Source: JBBQXH01 sp963710975 (GTDB lineage: Bacteria; Actinomycetota; Thermoleophilia; Gaiellales; Gaiellaceae). Taken from it: 64,000 nt of DNA. The DNA is taken from contig CAVQCG010000001.1 in assembly GCA_963710975.1 (NCBI GenBank), positions 434,001 to 498,000 of the forward strand, written 5' to 3'. The notes under the pieces are model-generated. The model had not been told where the DNA came from and ran no database searches. It was given only the letters and a program-made list of their open reading frames with translations. Below, piece by piece: positions 1 through 7,805 of the stretch (the first letter of the stretch is position 1; each line of letters opens with the position of its first letter). The position numbers were made by a program, and so were the translations under genes.

Positions 1-49
1 CGATCTCGATCAAAGAGCGAACCTGCTCGGTTTCAAGAAGCTCGTGCAC
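1..49 (-). CDS. Partial CDS at left edge (5' end only), function not assignable
   Basis: Reading leftwards, a GTG at 49 is preceded at a good distance by AGGAG (minus strand of 53-57), and 16 codons (VHELLETEQVRSLIEI) remain open to the window edge. The acidic helical start would suit the N-terminal region of a primary sigma factor, but so little is visible that this is only a guess. It is transcribed divergently from nothing in view; topB lies upstream on the same strand. Confidence 0.4.
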   Translation of the reverse strand, partial: MHELLETEQVRSLIEI

Positions 50-198
50 GGTCTCCTGTCTTCCGTTCGTGATAGTTAGTCGTTGCTTATTTTACGGCAC
101 CAGGGGGAGATCGGTTTGAGAACCGTCGCCTCTACACCAGAACGAGTGACGGTCGGGCTATTTCCTTGCTCTCCCTCTGAAACGCGCGCAGCAGCGGA

Positions 199-2394
199 CT
201 ATTCCCGGCTGAGCGCGGGAACGCCTTGCGGAGACTCCTCCGACTCCTGCTGGGGCTGCTGATTCGCCCACTCCTCGTCGAACTCGACACGCCACTTGCC
301 TTCATCACCCTGCTCGAGCTTCAGCTTCGCCTTGAAAGTCCGCCCTGACCTCCCGCGGAAGCCGGTCACGGGCTTCTCCGTCTTCCCGGTCGCGATGAGC
401 TCCTTGACGACCGAGACGGGCAGGATCTTCCCGGCCTTCTTCTTCCAGATCACGAAGCCACAGCCTGGATCGTCCTTCGACCAGCACGAATAGCCCTTGC
501 GGTTCTCGATGATGTCGCGGCCACAGACCGGACACGGGCCGAGGTTCGCGCGCTCGATCTTGACCTCTTTCAGCTTGTCGAGCTCGGCCACGGTCTCCGT
601 CGTGAACTTCTCGATATCCGACATGAACGCCCTGCGGCTGTCCTCGCCCTGCTCGATCAGGCCCAGCCGGTGCTCCCAATCGCCCGTCAACTCGGGCGAC
701 GTCAGTGGATGCTGGCCGAGGAGCGAAATGACCTGTATTCCCTTCTCGGTGGCGTGGAGCGCACGGCCGTCGCGTTCGATGTAGCCGACATCGATGAGCC
801 GTTCGATGATCGATGCGCGGGTTGCAGGTGTTCCAATGCCCGAGTCCTTCATCGCCTCACGCAGCTCTGCGTCCTCGATATTCTTGCCGGCTGCCTCCAT
901 GGCACCGAGAAGCGACGCGTCCGTGAATCGCCGGGGAGGCTGAGTCTCCTTCCGCAGCGCCTCGATCTTCCGGGTCTCGACCCTCTCGCCGTGATCGAGG
1001 GAGGGCAGCGACTGATCCCCGCCCGAATCGTCCTCGTCGAGAGCACCGGGCGCTACCGCCTCCTCGCCGTAGACGGCCTTCCACCCCGCCTCGAGAAGGA
1101 CACGGCCGCTCGTGCGAAAGACGTGCTCCTCAACGGTCGTTTCGACGCGCGTTCGCTCGAATACCGCTTCCGGATGGAAGACCGCCAGGAAGCGGCGGGC
1201 GACGAGATCGTAGATCTTGATCTCGTCCTCCTTCATCTTCTCGAGCTTGTGCTCTGAGCGTGTCGGGATGATCGCGTGGTGATCGGCAACCTTCCCGTCG
1301 TTCACGACGCGGACGAGCGGAAGATCCTCGAGGCCCGTGACGTAGGAGGCAGCACGCGAATACGCCGCGCTCTCGCCGACATGCGCCGCGGTCGGCTTGA
1401 TCTCGCCGATCATCTCGGAGGTCAGGAAGCGCGAGTTCGTCCGCGGGTAGGTGATCGCCTTGTGCTCCTCGTAGAGTCGCTGCGCGGCCGAGAGCGTCCG
1501 GCGCGCAGAGAACCCGTAGAGCGTGTTCGCGTGGCGCTGTAGCGACGTGAGGTCGTAGAGCAGCTGAGGCGCCTCGCGCTCTTCCTTCTTCTCGAGCTTT
1601 GTGATCTCGCCCGGCTTCCCCTCGCAGTCCCGCACGATCACGGTTGCGTCGTCGAGCCCGATGCGCTTCCCACCGAGGTAGCGCCCCTCGTAGCGCCGCG
1701 CCCGAGTCGCCTCGAAGTCGGCGACGACAAGCCAGTACGGCTCGGGCACGAACGCCCGAATCTCCACCTCGCGCCGCGCGACGATTGCGAGTGTCGGCGT
1801 CTGGACTCGACCGAGCGAGACCGCACCGTCGAATGCGGCGCGGAGCCGGATCGATGCGGCACGCGTTGCATTCATGCCCACGAGCCAGTCCGCCTCTGAC
1901 CGCGACCGGGCCGCCTCCTCGAGCAGCTTCATCTCGAGGCCAGGCCGTAGGTGCGCGAAGGCGTCCTTGATCGCGGCCTTCGTCATCGAGTTGAGCCACA
2001 GCCGCTCGACGGGCTTGTCGACCTTCGCCGTCTCGAACACGTACGCGAAGATCAGCTCCCCTTCTCGACCGGCGTCGCAGGCGTTCACGATCAGGTCGAT
2101 GTCGTCGCGCTTCATGAGTCTGTGTACGACCCCGAGCTGCTTCTTCGACTTGTCGTCGTTCGGCACGAGCTTGAACTTGCTCGGGACGATCGGCAGGTCG
2201 GCAAACCGCCATTTCTTCAGCTTCTCGTCATAGGCCTCCGGCGCCGCGAGACCGACGAGGTGGCCGACCGCCCACGACACGACATAGGCGTCCGATTCGA
2301 GGTATCCCTCGCTCTTCTCGAACGATCCGGGTAGCGTGGCAGCGATATCTCGCCCCACCGAGGGCTTCTCTGCGACAACGAGCGTCTTGGTCAT
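199..2394 (-). CDS. topB: DNA topoisomerase III-like type IA topoisomerase
   Basis: 731 aa, close to the usual length of bacterial topoisomerase III. The N-terminal TOPRIM domain is clear (KTLVVAEKPSVGRDIA at residues 3-18, then NACDAGREGELIFAYV, carrying the DxD/E acidic triad). The active-site tyrosine sits in AITYPRTNSRFL near residue 318. The C-terminus has a Cys4 zinc-ribbon-like segment (CPVCGRDIIE...CWSKDDPGCGFVIW) and a basic tail. The enzyme passes single strands through transient 5'-phosphotyrosyl breaks to decatenate or relax DNA. The ATG at 2394 follows a TATGGT box by 8 nt, suggesting a leaderless transcript. It is divergent from the acyltransferase at 2441. Confidence 0.93.
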   Translation of the reverse strand: MTKTLVVAEKPSVGRDIAATLPGSFEKSEGYLESDAYVVSWAVGHLVGLAAPEAYDEKLKKWRFADLPIVPSKFKLVPNDDKSKKQLGVVHRLMKRDDIDLIVNACDAGREGELIFAYVFETAKVDKPVERLWLNSMTKAAIKDAFAHLRPGLEMKLLEEAARSRSEADWLVGMNATRAASIRLRAAFDGAVSLGRVQTPTLAIVARREVEIRAFVPEPYWLVVADFEATRARRYEGRYLGGKRIGLDDATVIVRDCEGKPGEITKLEKKEEREAPQLLYDLTSLQRHANTLYGFSARRTLSAAQRLYEEHKAITYPRTNSRFLTSEMIGEIKPTAAHVGESAAYSRAASYVTGLEDLPLVRVVNDGKVADHHAIIPTRSEHKLEKMKEDEIKIYDLVARRFLAVFHPEAVFERTRVETTVEEHVFRTSGRVLLEAGWKAVYGEEAVAPGALDEDDSGGDQSLPSLDHGERVETRKIEALRKETQPPRRFTDASLLGAMEAAGKNIEDAELREAMKDSGIGTPATRASIIERLIDVGYIERDGRALHATEKGIQVISLLGQHPLTSPELTGDWEHRLGLIEQGEDSRRAFMSDIEKFTTETVAELDKLKEVKIERANLGPCPVCGRDIIENRKGYSCWSKDDPGCGFVIWKKKAGKILPVSVVKELIATGKTEKPVTGFRGRSGRTFKAKLKLEQGDEGKWRVEFDEEWANQQPQQESEESPQGVPALSRE

Positions 2395-2402
2395 CGCGGA
2401 AC

Positions 2403-2408
2403 ACCATA
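2403..2408 (-). promoter_or_regulatory. -10 box of topB (leaderless type)
   Basis: TATGGT on the minus strand ends 8 nt before the topB ATG; no Shine-Dalgarno sequence lies between them. This fits the TANNNT -10 of actinobacterial leaderless promoters. The -35 is not recognisable. Confidence 0.4.
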
Positions 2409-2440
2409 GCGACCGATGTCAAGGGGCGATACTGCCCGGG

Positions 2441-3073
2441 ATGGCCACGACCGAGCGCCCCTCCAGCCTCTACCGCCTCGCCGTTGCGATCTCTCGGCCC
2501 ATCGTCCGGGGCATCTACCGCCTCGAGGTCGGGGGTTCCGAACACGTGCCTCAGGAGGGTGGCTTCGTCGTCGCCGCCAACCACACCTCGAACCTCGACC
2601 CGTGGCCACTCGGCTGTGCCCTCTCTGGGCGTCAACTTCACTACATGGCGAAATCAGAGCTGTGGAAGCCCGGGTTGCGCACGATCCTGAAGGCCCTCGG
2701 ATCGTTTCCGGTCGAGCGCGGCGCGGGAGACGCCGAGGCGCTCGCAACCGCAGTCCGGATCGTGACGAATGGAGGCGTGATGGCGATGTTCCCGGAGGGA
2801 ACGCGCCGCAACAAGGGTCTCCGCAAGAAGCACCAACCTCGACCCCACACGGGAACCGTGCGTATCGCAATGGCGGCCAACGCCCCGCTCGTACCGGCCG
2901 CGATCAATGGAATGGATCGGCTCTCGCGTCTCGGTCCGCTGCGAATCTCGTTTGGGGCCCCGATCGCGCTCGAGGATCTCCAAGGGCTCGATTCATTCGA
3001 GGCAGCCCACGAGGGAACCACCCGGCTCTGGGCGGAGATCCAGCGGCTCGAGGCGGAGCTCACGGCGCTGTGA
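2441..3073 (+). CDS. 1-acyl-sn-glycerol-3-phosphate acyltransferase (PlsC family)
   Basis: 210 aa from the ATG at 2441; an earlier in-frame ATG at 2336 would overlap topB and adds no family-like residues. Block I is NHTSNLDP (the NHxxxxD catalytic motif) and block III is FPEGTRR, which binds the glycerol-phosphate. These enzymes acylate lysophosphatidic acid at the inner membrane face during phospholipid synthesis. The stop overlaps the next gene's GTG (GTGA), so the two are translationally coupled. Which acyl donor or lysolipid is used cannot be read from sequence. Confidence 0.88.
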   Translation: MATTERPSSLYRLAVAISRPIVRGIYRLEVGGSEHVPQEGGFVVAANHTSNLDPWPLGCALSGRQLHYMAKSELWKPGLRTILKALGSFPVERGAGDAEALATAVRIVTNGGVMAMFPEGTRRNKGLRKKHQPRPHTGTVRIAMAANAPLVPAAINGMDRLSRLGPLRISFGAPIALEDLQGLDSFEAAHEGTTRLWAEIQRLEAELTAL

Positions 3074-3897
3074 GGCCTCTCATGGCGATCGACGGCGACT
3101 CGCTCGCCCACCGTGCCTTCCACGCGCTCCCGAGCTCGATAAAGGACGGGGCGGGGCGCCCGGCCAACATGATCGTCGGCTTCGCCAACATGCTCGCGAC
3201 CCTCTGGGATGCCGAGCAGCCTCGCACGATCGTGGTGGGGTGGGACACGCTGACGACGCCGACCTACCGCTCGACGCTCCTTCCGGGCTACCAGGGCGGT
3301 CGAGAGTTTCCGCCCGAGCTGACCGAACAGCTCGACCGGCTGCCCGTGCTGGTCGCCGCTCTCGGCTTCGCCTCGGCGAAGGCAGCCGGGTTCGAGGCGG
3401 ACGACTTCCTGGCCGCTGCGGCCCGCGCGGAGACCGAACACGGCGGAAAGACGCTCGTCGTCACGAGCGACCGCGATGCGTTCCAGCTTGCGAGCGCCGC
3501 CGTGACGCTCGTCATGCCAGTTCGCGGCGTCTTCGAGGTCGCACGGGTCGGTCCGGACGAGGTGAGGGAGCGGTACGGGGTCGACCCCGAGCAGGTTCCC
3601 GACTTCATCGCGCTCCGCGGCGACCCATCCGACCGGATCCCGGGAGCGTCGGGAATCGGGCCGGTCAAGGCAGCTGCCGTCCTTGGCGAGCACGGATCGC
3701 TGGCAGCAGCGCTCGCCGCCGGACGCTTCTCAGGGGAAGCGGACGATCTTCGAACCTACCTCGAGATCGCGACCCTTCAGGAGGACGCCCCTATCCCGGA
3801 GCTTCCCGACGCCGAGCCGACGTGGTCGACGGCCGCGGAACTGACGGAGACATGGGGCCTCAAGGCGCTGTCGAAGCGCCTTCGCGAGCGGGCATGA
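3070..3897 (+). CDS. 5'-3' exonuclease (FEN/Pol I N-terminal-like)
   Basis: 275 aa. The N-terminal resolvase-like fold starts with LMAIDGDSLAHRAFHALP; the acidic metal-binding cluster is AAGFEADDFLAAAA and VTSDRDAFQL, and the helix-3-turn-helix DNA-binding part is seen in DFIALRGDPSDRIPGASGIG. It is a stand-alone exonuclease without polymerase domains, likely acting on flaps or RNA primers. I chose GTG 3070 because it overlaps the acyltransferase stop as GTGA; ATG 3082 is the alternative. Its last 38 bp overlap lutC, which is convergent. Confidence 0.88.
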   Translation: MRPLMAIDGDSLAHRAFHALPSSIKDGAGRPANMIVGFANMLATLWDAEQPRTIVVGWDTLTTPTYRSTLLPGYQGGREFPPELTEQLDRLPVLVAALGFASAKAAGFEADDFLAAAARAETEHGGKTLVVTSDRDAFQLASAAVTLVMPVRGVFEVARVGPDEVRERYGVDPEQVPDFIALRGDPSDRIPGASGIGPVKAAAVLGEHGSLAAALAAGRFSGEADDLRTYLEIATLQEDAPIPELPDAEPTWSTAAELTETWGLKALSKRLRERA

Positions 3898-4267
3898 TCA
3901 CGACGTGCTCCTCGCGCGGCCCGTGGACGCCGAGCGCGAGAACCTGCTCGATGTCTGCGCTGCGGCTCGGGCCCGAGACGATGGCCAGCGCACTCGGGAG
4001 AATGCCCTCGACCGCGACGAGCAGTTCGTCGAGGCCTGGAAGCACACGATCCTCGGTGATCACCGTGAGATGCACCTCAGGGAGAAGCGAGCGGGATCGC
4101 GGCTCTTCGGGAGAGGCCGCGAGCACGATGCTCCCGGGGTCGGCGAGTCCGTAGACAGCCTCCGAGGTCGTCGAGCCCTCGAGGTCGGGAATGACGCGGT
4201 AATGGACGCGGAAGCCGTTGCGCTTGAGGTTCCCCGCGAACAACTCGACGAGCGCGGCGCTACTCAT
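3860..4267 (-). CDS. lutC: LUD-domain lactate utilisation protein C
   Basis: 135 aa, shorter than many LutC proteins (about 200-240 aa) but holding the LUD-domain core: AVYGLADPGSIVLAAS, then RSLLPEVHLTVITEDRVL and the ALAIVSGPSRSADIEQ loop near the C-terminus. With LutA and LutB it forms the membrane-associated iron-sulfur complex that oxidises L-lactate to pyruvate. Its ATG overlaps the lutB stop by 4 bp (ATGA), so it is the last gene of the operon. The 3' end overlaps the exonuclease gene by 38 bp. Confidence 0.85.
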   Translation of the reverse strand: MSSAALVELFAGNLKRNGFRVHYRVIPDLEGSTTSEAVYGLADPGSIVLAASPEEPRSRSLLPEVHLTVITEDRVLPGLDELLVAVEGILPSALAIVSGPSRSADIEQVLALGVHGPREEHVVIMPAREGASTAP

Positions 4268-5640
4268 CGGCGGTCACGGAAGCGACGACGCGCGAGCCTC
4301 GGCAGCGCTCTTCCGGATGACCACGCTCTGGCCGGGCCGAGCGAGCCGCCGACTCCCTGCCCGAGCCGGCCCAAGAACGTCGAGAACCGGTAACCGGTGA
4401 CTGATGACCACGTCAGAGACCACAGCGTCATCGCGAGCCGCTCGCGGCGCGACGCGACCTTCTGCTCGACGAGGTCGCTGCGCAGATCGAGCAGAAGCTC
4501 GTGGAGGGGAATCTTGACGGGACACGCATCGGTGCATGCGCCGCAGAGCGACGACGCGTGCGGAAGTGACGGCGCGTTCTCGATGCCGACCAGGAGTGGT
4601 GCCAGGACGGCTCCCATCGGGCCGGAATAGACCGGCCCATAGGCCTCCCCAGCCGTCCTGCGATAGATGGGGCAGACGTTCAGGCAGGCTCCGCAGCGGA
4701 TGCACGCGAGCATCTCCTCGTACTTCGTCCCCATCAGGTTGCGACGGCCGTTCTCGAGGAAGACGACATGAAGCTCGTCGGGGCCGTCCTCCTCCCCATC
4801 CCTTCGCGGCCCCGTGATCAGCTGCGTATAGCTCGTCAGGCGCTGGCCGGTTCCGCTCCGTCCGAGCAGTTGGAGCAGCGGTGCGAGATCACGAACCCGC
4901 GGCACGAGCCGCTCGATTCCGGTGATCGCGATATGAACCTTCGGCAGCGACGATACGAGCCTCGCGTTGCCTTCGTTCGTCACCGTCACGATCGTCCCGG
5001 TCTCGGCAACCGCGAAGTTCGCACCCGTCACGCCTACGTCCGCATCGAAGAAGACCTTGCGGAGTTGACGCCGAGCGGAGAGCGTGAGCTCTCCGAGCTC
5101 AGCGGGAACCGGCTGACCCTCGACCTGCGTGAACAGCTCGGCGACATCCTCCTTCGTCTTCTCGATCGCCGGCGCGACGATGTGAACCGGGTGATCGCCG
5201 GCCAGCTGGAGGATGTACTCGCCGAGGTCGGTTTCGACCGGCCGGATGCCTGCCGCCTCGAGCGCATCGTTCAGGCCGATCTCCTCGGTCGCCATGGACT
5301 TCGACTTCGCGACGAGAGTGGCTTCGCGCGCCTGGCAAACCGAGACGACGTACTCACACGCCTCCTCCGCCGTCGCGCAGACCTTCACCTTCCCGCCTCG
5401 CGCCTCGAGCGCCACCGTGAACTCCGCCAGGTAGCGATCGATGTTCCGCACCGCCTCCATCCGCACGTCGTGCGCCCGCTCGCGAAGCCCTTCGACGTCC
5501 GGCAACTCGGCCCACGCGTCGAGCCGGTGCGAGCGCAATCGCTCGACGGAAGACGCGATCGCCGCCTCGAGCTTCGGATCGGCGAGCTTCTCCCGCGCGA
5601 CCTCGCGGAACCGATCCGCAGGTTGAGCGAGATCGCTCAC
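4264..5640 (-). CDS. lutB: LutB, iron-sulfur lactate utilisation protein B
   Basis: 458 aa from GTG 5640, which overlaps the lutA stop (GTGA). The N-terminal half is a LUD domain (SKSMATEEIGLNDALEAAG, VTGANFAVAETGTIV); the C-terminal part carries two ferredoxin-like 4Fe-4S motifs, CIRCGACLNVCPIYR and CGACTDACPVKIPLHE. It relays electrons from lactate oxidation. Because of the frameshift in lutA, lutA and lutB can be read as one 690-residue open frame starting at 6336; the true lutB start is taken from the stop-start overlap and from where LutB similarity begins. Confidence 0.9.
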   Translation of the reverse strand: MSDLAQPADRFREVAREKLADPKLEAAIASSVERLRSHRLDAWAELPDVEGLRERAHDVRMEAVRNIDRYLAEFTVALEARGGKVKVCATAEEACEYVVSVCQAREATLVAKSKSMATEEIGLNDALEAAGIRPVETDLGEYILQLAGDHPVHIVAPAIEKTKEDVAELFTQVEGQPVPAELGELTLSARRQLRKVFFDADVGVTGANFAVAETGTIVTVTNEGNARLVSSLPKVHIAITGIERLVPRVRDLAPLLQLLGRSGTGQRLTSYTQLITGPRRDGEEDGPDELHVVFLENGRRNLMGTKYEEMLACIRCGACLNVCPIYRRTAGEAYGPVYSGPMGAVLAPLLVGIENAPSLPHASSLCGACTDACPVKIPLHELLLDLRSDLVEQKVASRRERLAMTLWSLTWSSVTGYRFSTFLGRLGQGVGGSLGPARAWSSGRALPRLARRRFRDRR

Positions 5641-6336
5641 GCAGCGACGCCTCTTGCAAGCGCGGTCGCCAGGTGCACGACGGGAGGGCCGCCGGTCTTG
5701 TCCGTCCGGCCACACAGGTGCATCAGGCATCCCGGATCGGCCGTCACGAGCGCCTCGGCACCCACCGCGGTCACGCCGCCCAGCTTGTCGTCGGCCATCG
5801 CCAGCGGAGAGCTCAGGCTGGCGAACGGAGAACGTCCCTCCGAACCCGCAGCACAGATCCGCGCGCGGCAGCATGATCACCTCCGCCCCGGTCCGCTCGA
5901 GGAGCCGCCGCGGCGGCTCCGAGATCCTCAACTCGCGAAGCATGTGACACGAGTCGTGGTAGGCAACCGTCCGACCCTCGTTGCGGAGCGGAAGCTCGAT
6001 CCCCTTCGCGTCGAGGAACGCAGAGAGCTCCCAGACGTCGTACGGCTCGACTCCCAGGAGCTCCGGCAGGTATCGCGCCACCATCGTCGTGCACGAGCCC
6101 GACGGCAAGATCACCGGGGCCGTCCGGGAGAACGCCCTCACGAACGACTTCGCGACGCGTCGCGCAGCCTTCCTGTGGCCCGAGTTGAACGCCGGCTGGC
6201 CACAGCACACCTGGCGGCGCGGGAACTCGACCTCGACGCCTGCTTCTTCCAACAGCGCCCGAGCATCGGTGACTGCATCCGGGAAGATGAGATCGCCCAG
6301 GCAGGTTGCAAAGAGCTGGACGCGCTGAGCGCTCAC
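5637..6336 (-). CDS. lutA: LutA, (Fe-S)-binding lactate utilisation protein A (frameshifted)
   Basis: About 233 aa if one extra base is ignored. It has the two cysteine-rich CCG blocks of the GlpC/HdrB family, CCGQPAFNSGH and DLCCGFGGTFSVR, plus YHDSCHMLREL. The frame breaks near 5815, just after FSVRQPEL. In the other frame the protein continues MADDKLGGVTAVGAEALV, DPGCLMHLCGRTD and ends ALARGVAA at a TGA overlapping the lutB start. The span is 700 bp, one base more than a multiple of three. A sequencing indel or a fresh mutation are both possible. The start is GTG 6336. Confidence 0.8.
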
Positions 6337-6396
6337 GCGCGCCTCTCGCCGGAGCGAGGATCGCAGATCGAGCCAGAGCGTCTCATGCGCCGAAGA

Positions 6397-7290
6397 CTAC
6401 GGACGGCGACCGACGGCGAGCGCTGATGGGATCCCGAGCTCCGCCGGGAACTCGGCTGCATCCACGAAGCCGGCCGCCCGCAGAAGCTCGACTGCCTCGG
6501 CCGGCGTGGGCGAAGACCCTCCCGAGCGGGCGGCCCGCAGGCGGGCGAGGGCCTCGTCGAGTCGGTCGCGACCGCGGAACAACCCGATCAGCGCCCATCC
6601 TCCGGGTCGGAGCGTCTCGAGGACACGCGGCATCGCAGTCTGCAGCACCGCGGGAGGCAGGAACGGGCCGGGAAGGAACGCGAGGTCGAAGGAGGCCCGA
6701 TCGGGCAGATCCTCGACCCGCTGACCGCGGAGTTCGATTCGCTCGCTCATCCCAGCCGCGGAGACATTCTCCCGCGCCCGCGCCAGCGAGGGCTCCCAGG
6801 GATCGATTCCGACCACGCGCAGGCTGGGCCACTGCTCGGCCATCGCAATCGCGAGCCGCGCAACGCCGACACCCACATCCAGGAAGGCCGCGCCGTCCGC
6901 GCTGAGACGATCGGAAAGGTCGCCGAGCGCAGGGGTGACCGTCTCCTTCAGTACGCGTGCGAAGCCCGCAGACGTGCGGCCGAAGCTCTCGAGCACGTCG
7001 GCGTCCGTGAAGCTCCAGCCCGGAGCGCGCCCAGGGTCGGTGAGGAGGTCGATCGCCTGGAGGAAGATCGCCCGGATCGGCGACGACGCCTCGGCCAACT
7101 CAGCTGCGCTTGCCCCGTTCAGAGCGTCGGTGAGCCCGAGAGCGTCGACCACTCCGTCGAGGGCAACCTGAACCTCGGGGACGGCGGCTGTCCCGGTGGA
7201 ACGCAGGCGGAGCACCGCTCCGAGCGCCGCGAGAGCCTCCGCCTGGGCGGAGAGCCCGCTTCCGACGGCTCTGATCTCGTCCGTTCCCAC
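6397..7290 (-). CDS. Class I SAM-dependent methyltransferase
   Basis: 297 aa. A helical N-terminal region of about 115 residues precedes a Rossmann-type methyltransferase domain. Motif I is FLDVGVGVARLAIAMA (residues ~136-151), followed by an acidic loop VVGIDPWEPSLARA that would bind the SAM ribose, and later LRPGGWALIGLF. The substrate is unknown. It starts at GTG 7290, 8 nt after a TATGCT box, and lies 60 bp upstream of lutA on the same strand, so it may share transcripts with the lut genes. Confidence 0.78.
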   Translation of the reverse strand: MGTDEIRAVGSGLSAQAEALAALGAVLRLRSTGTAAVPEVQVALDGVVDALGLTDALNGASAAELAEASSPIRAIFLQAIDLLTDPGRAPGWSFTDADVLESFGRTSAGFARVLKETVTPALGDLSDRLSADGAAFLDVGVGVARLAIAMAEQWPSLRVVGIDPWEPSLARARENVSAAGMSERIELRGQRVEDLPDRASFDLAFLPGPFLPPAVLQTAMPRVLETLRPGGWALIGLFRGRDRLDEALARLRAARSGGSSPTPAEAVELLRAAGFVDAAEFPAELGIPSALAVGRRP

Positions 7291-7298
7291 GGCCTCGG

Positions 7299-7304
7299 AG
7301 CATA
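7299..7304 (-). promoter_or_regulatory. -10 box of the methyltransferase gene (leaderless type)
   Basis: TATGCT on the minus strand ends 8 nt before GTG 7290 and there is no Shine-Dalgarno sequence. A TANNNT -10 so close to the start codon implies a transcript beginning at or next to the start codon. Confidence 0.4.
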
Positions 7305-7335
7305 CTGCCTCGCCTCCGTCCCTTCGGTTCTGTAT

Positions 7336-7418
7336 CGTGCGCTTTCTCGCGGCCGGCGTAGGCGGGCGAGAAGAGGCACGGCGCCTCAGGAATCAACGGG
7401 ATTCCTGGGGCTTTTTTT
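7336..7418 (+). ncRNA. Structured leader or small RNA upstream of glnK
   Basis: Two successive hairpins on the plus strand, before glnK and divergent from the methyltransferase. The first pairs 7336-7340 (CGTGC) with 7376-7380 and 7343-7350 with 7366-7373, closing a 15-nt loop (7351-7365). The second is a strong terminator (7384-7418). No coding region lies upstream on this strand, so the terminator must act on a leader or stand-alone RNA. I do not recognise a known riboswitch consensus; the glutamine-riboswitch core was looked for and not seen. Confidence 0.4.
7384..7418 (+). terminator. Intrinsic terminator in the glnK-amt leader
   Basis: An 11-bp stem (7384-7394 with 7400-7410, one G-U pair) with loop AACGG is followed by one C and seven T (7412-7418). 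It is the only terminator in the window with a real T-tract, and it stands 37 bp before the glnK start, in a position suited to attenuation. Confidence 0.8.
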
Positions 7419-7454
7419 GTGGTCCGAGACAGAACCCGGGGAGGCGGGAATGCG

Positions 7455-7805
7455 ATGGTCAAGGTCGAGGCAGTCGTGATCAGGGAACGCGTCGAGACGG
7501 TGATCGATGCGGTCGAGGACGCAACGGGACACATCGGGGTGACCGTGTTCGAGGCTGTCGGCCACGGCAGGCAGCGCGGGATAACACACGAGTATCGCGG
7601 GCGGACATTCGAGTCGAGATTCCTCCCGAAGGCGATGCTGGTCTTCGTCGTCGACGACAGGAAGGCCGAAGCTGTCGTGCACGCGATCACGGACGCAGCC
7701 CGCAGCGGCAACGAGTCCGGTGACGGCATCTCCTGGACGACACCCGTCGACGACGTGACGCACAACCGGACCGGGCTCGCGCTCGAGGAGGTGGAGGTCA
7801 GATGA
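7455..7805 (+). CDS. glnK: PII-family nitrogen regulatory protein
   Basis: 116 aa. The family signature is clear: GHGRQRGITHEYRG (T-loop base), FLPKAMLVFVVDD and the C-terminal GDGISWTTPVDDVTHNRTG. PII trimers sense ATP/ADP and 2-oxoglutarate and plug Amt channels. The T-loop tyrosine at the classical modification site (Tyr51) is Phe here (RGRTFESRF), so covalent uridylylation/adenylylation there seems excluded, while the Tyr46 equivalent is kept. The ATG at 7455 has a weak purine-rich stretch upstream. The stop overlaps amt (ATGA). Confidence 0.88.
   Translation: MVKVEAVVIRERVETVIDAVEDATGHIGVTVFEAVGHGRQRGITHEYRGRTFESRFLPKAMLVFVVDDRKAEAVVHAITDAARSGNESGDGISWTTPVDDVTHNRTGLALEEVEVR

Noticed and set aside
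4264..6336. A natural 690-residue LutA-LutB fusion
   Set aside because: The middle segment is low-complexity Arg/Gly sequence, whereas the alternative frame gives a good LutA C-terminus with a TGA overlapping the lutB start.
7336..7418. Glutamine riboswitch or SAM riboswitch before glnK
   Set aside because: The conserved core sequences of these classes could not be found by eye; kept only as an unassigned structured leader.
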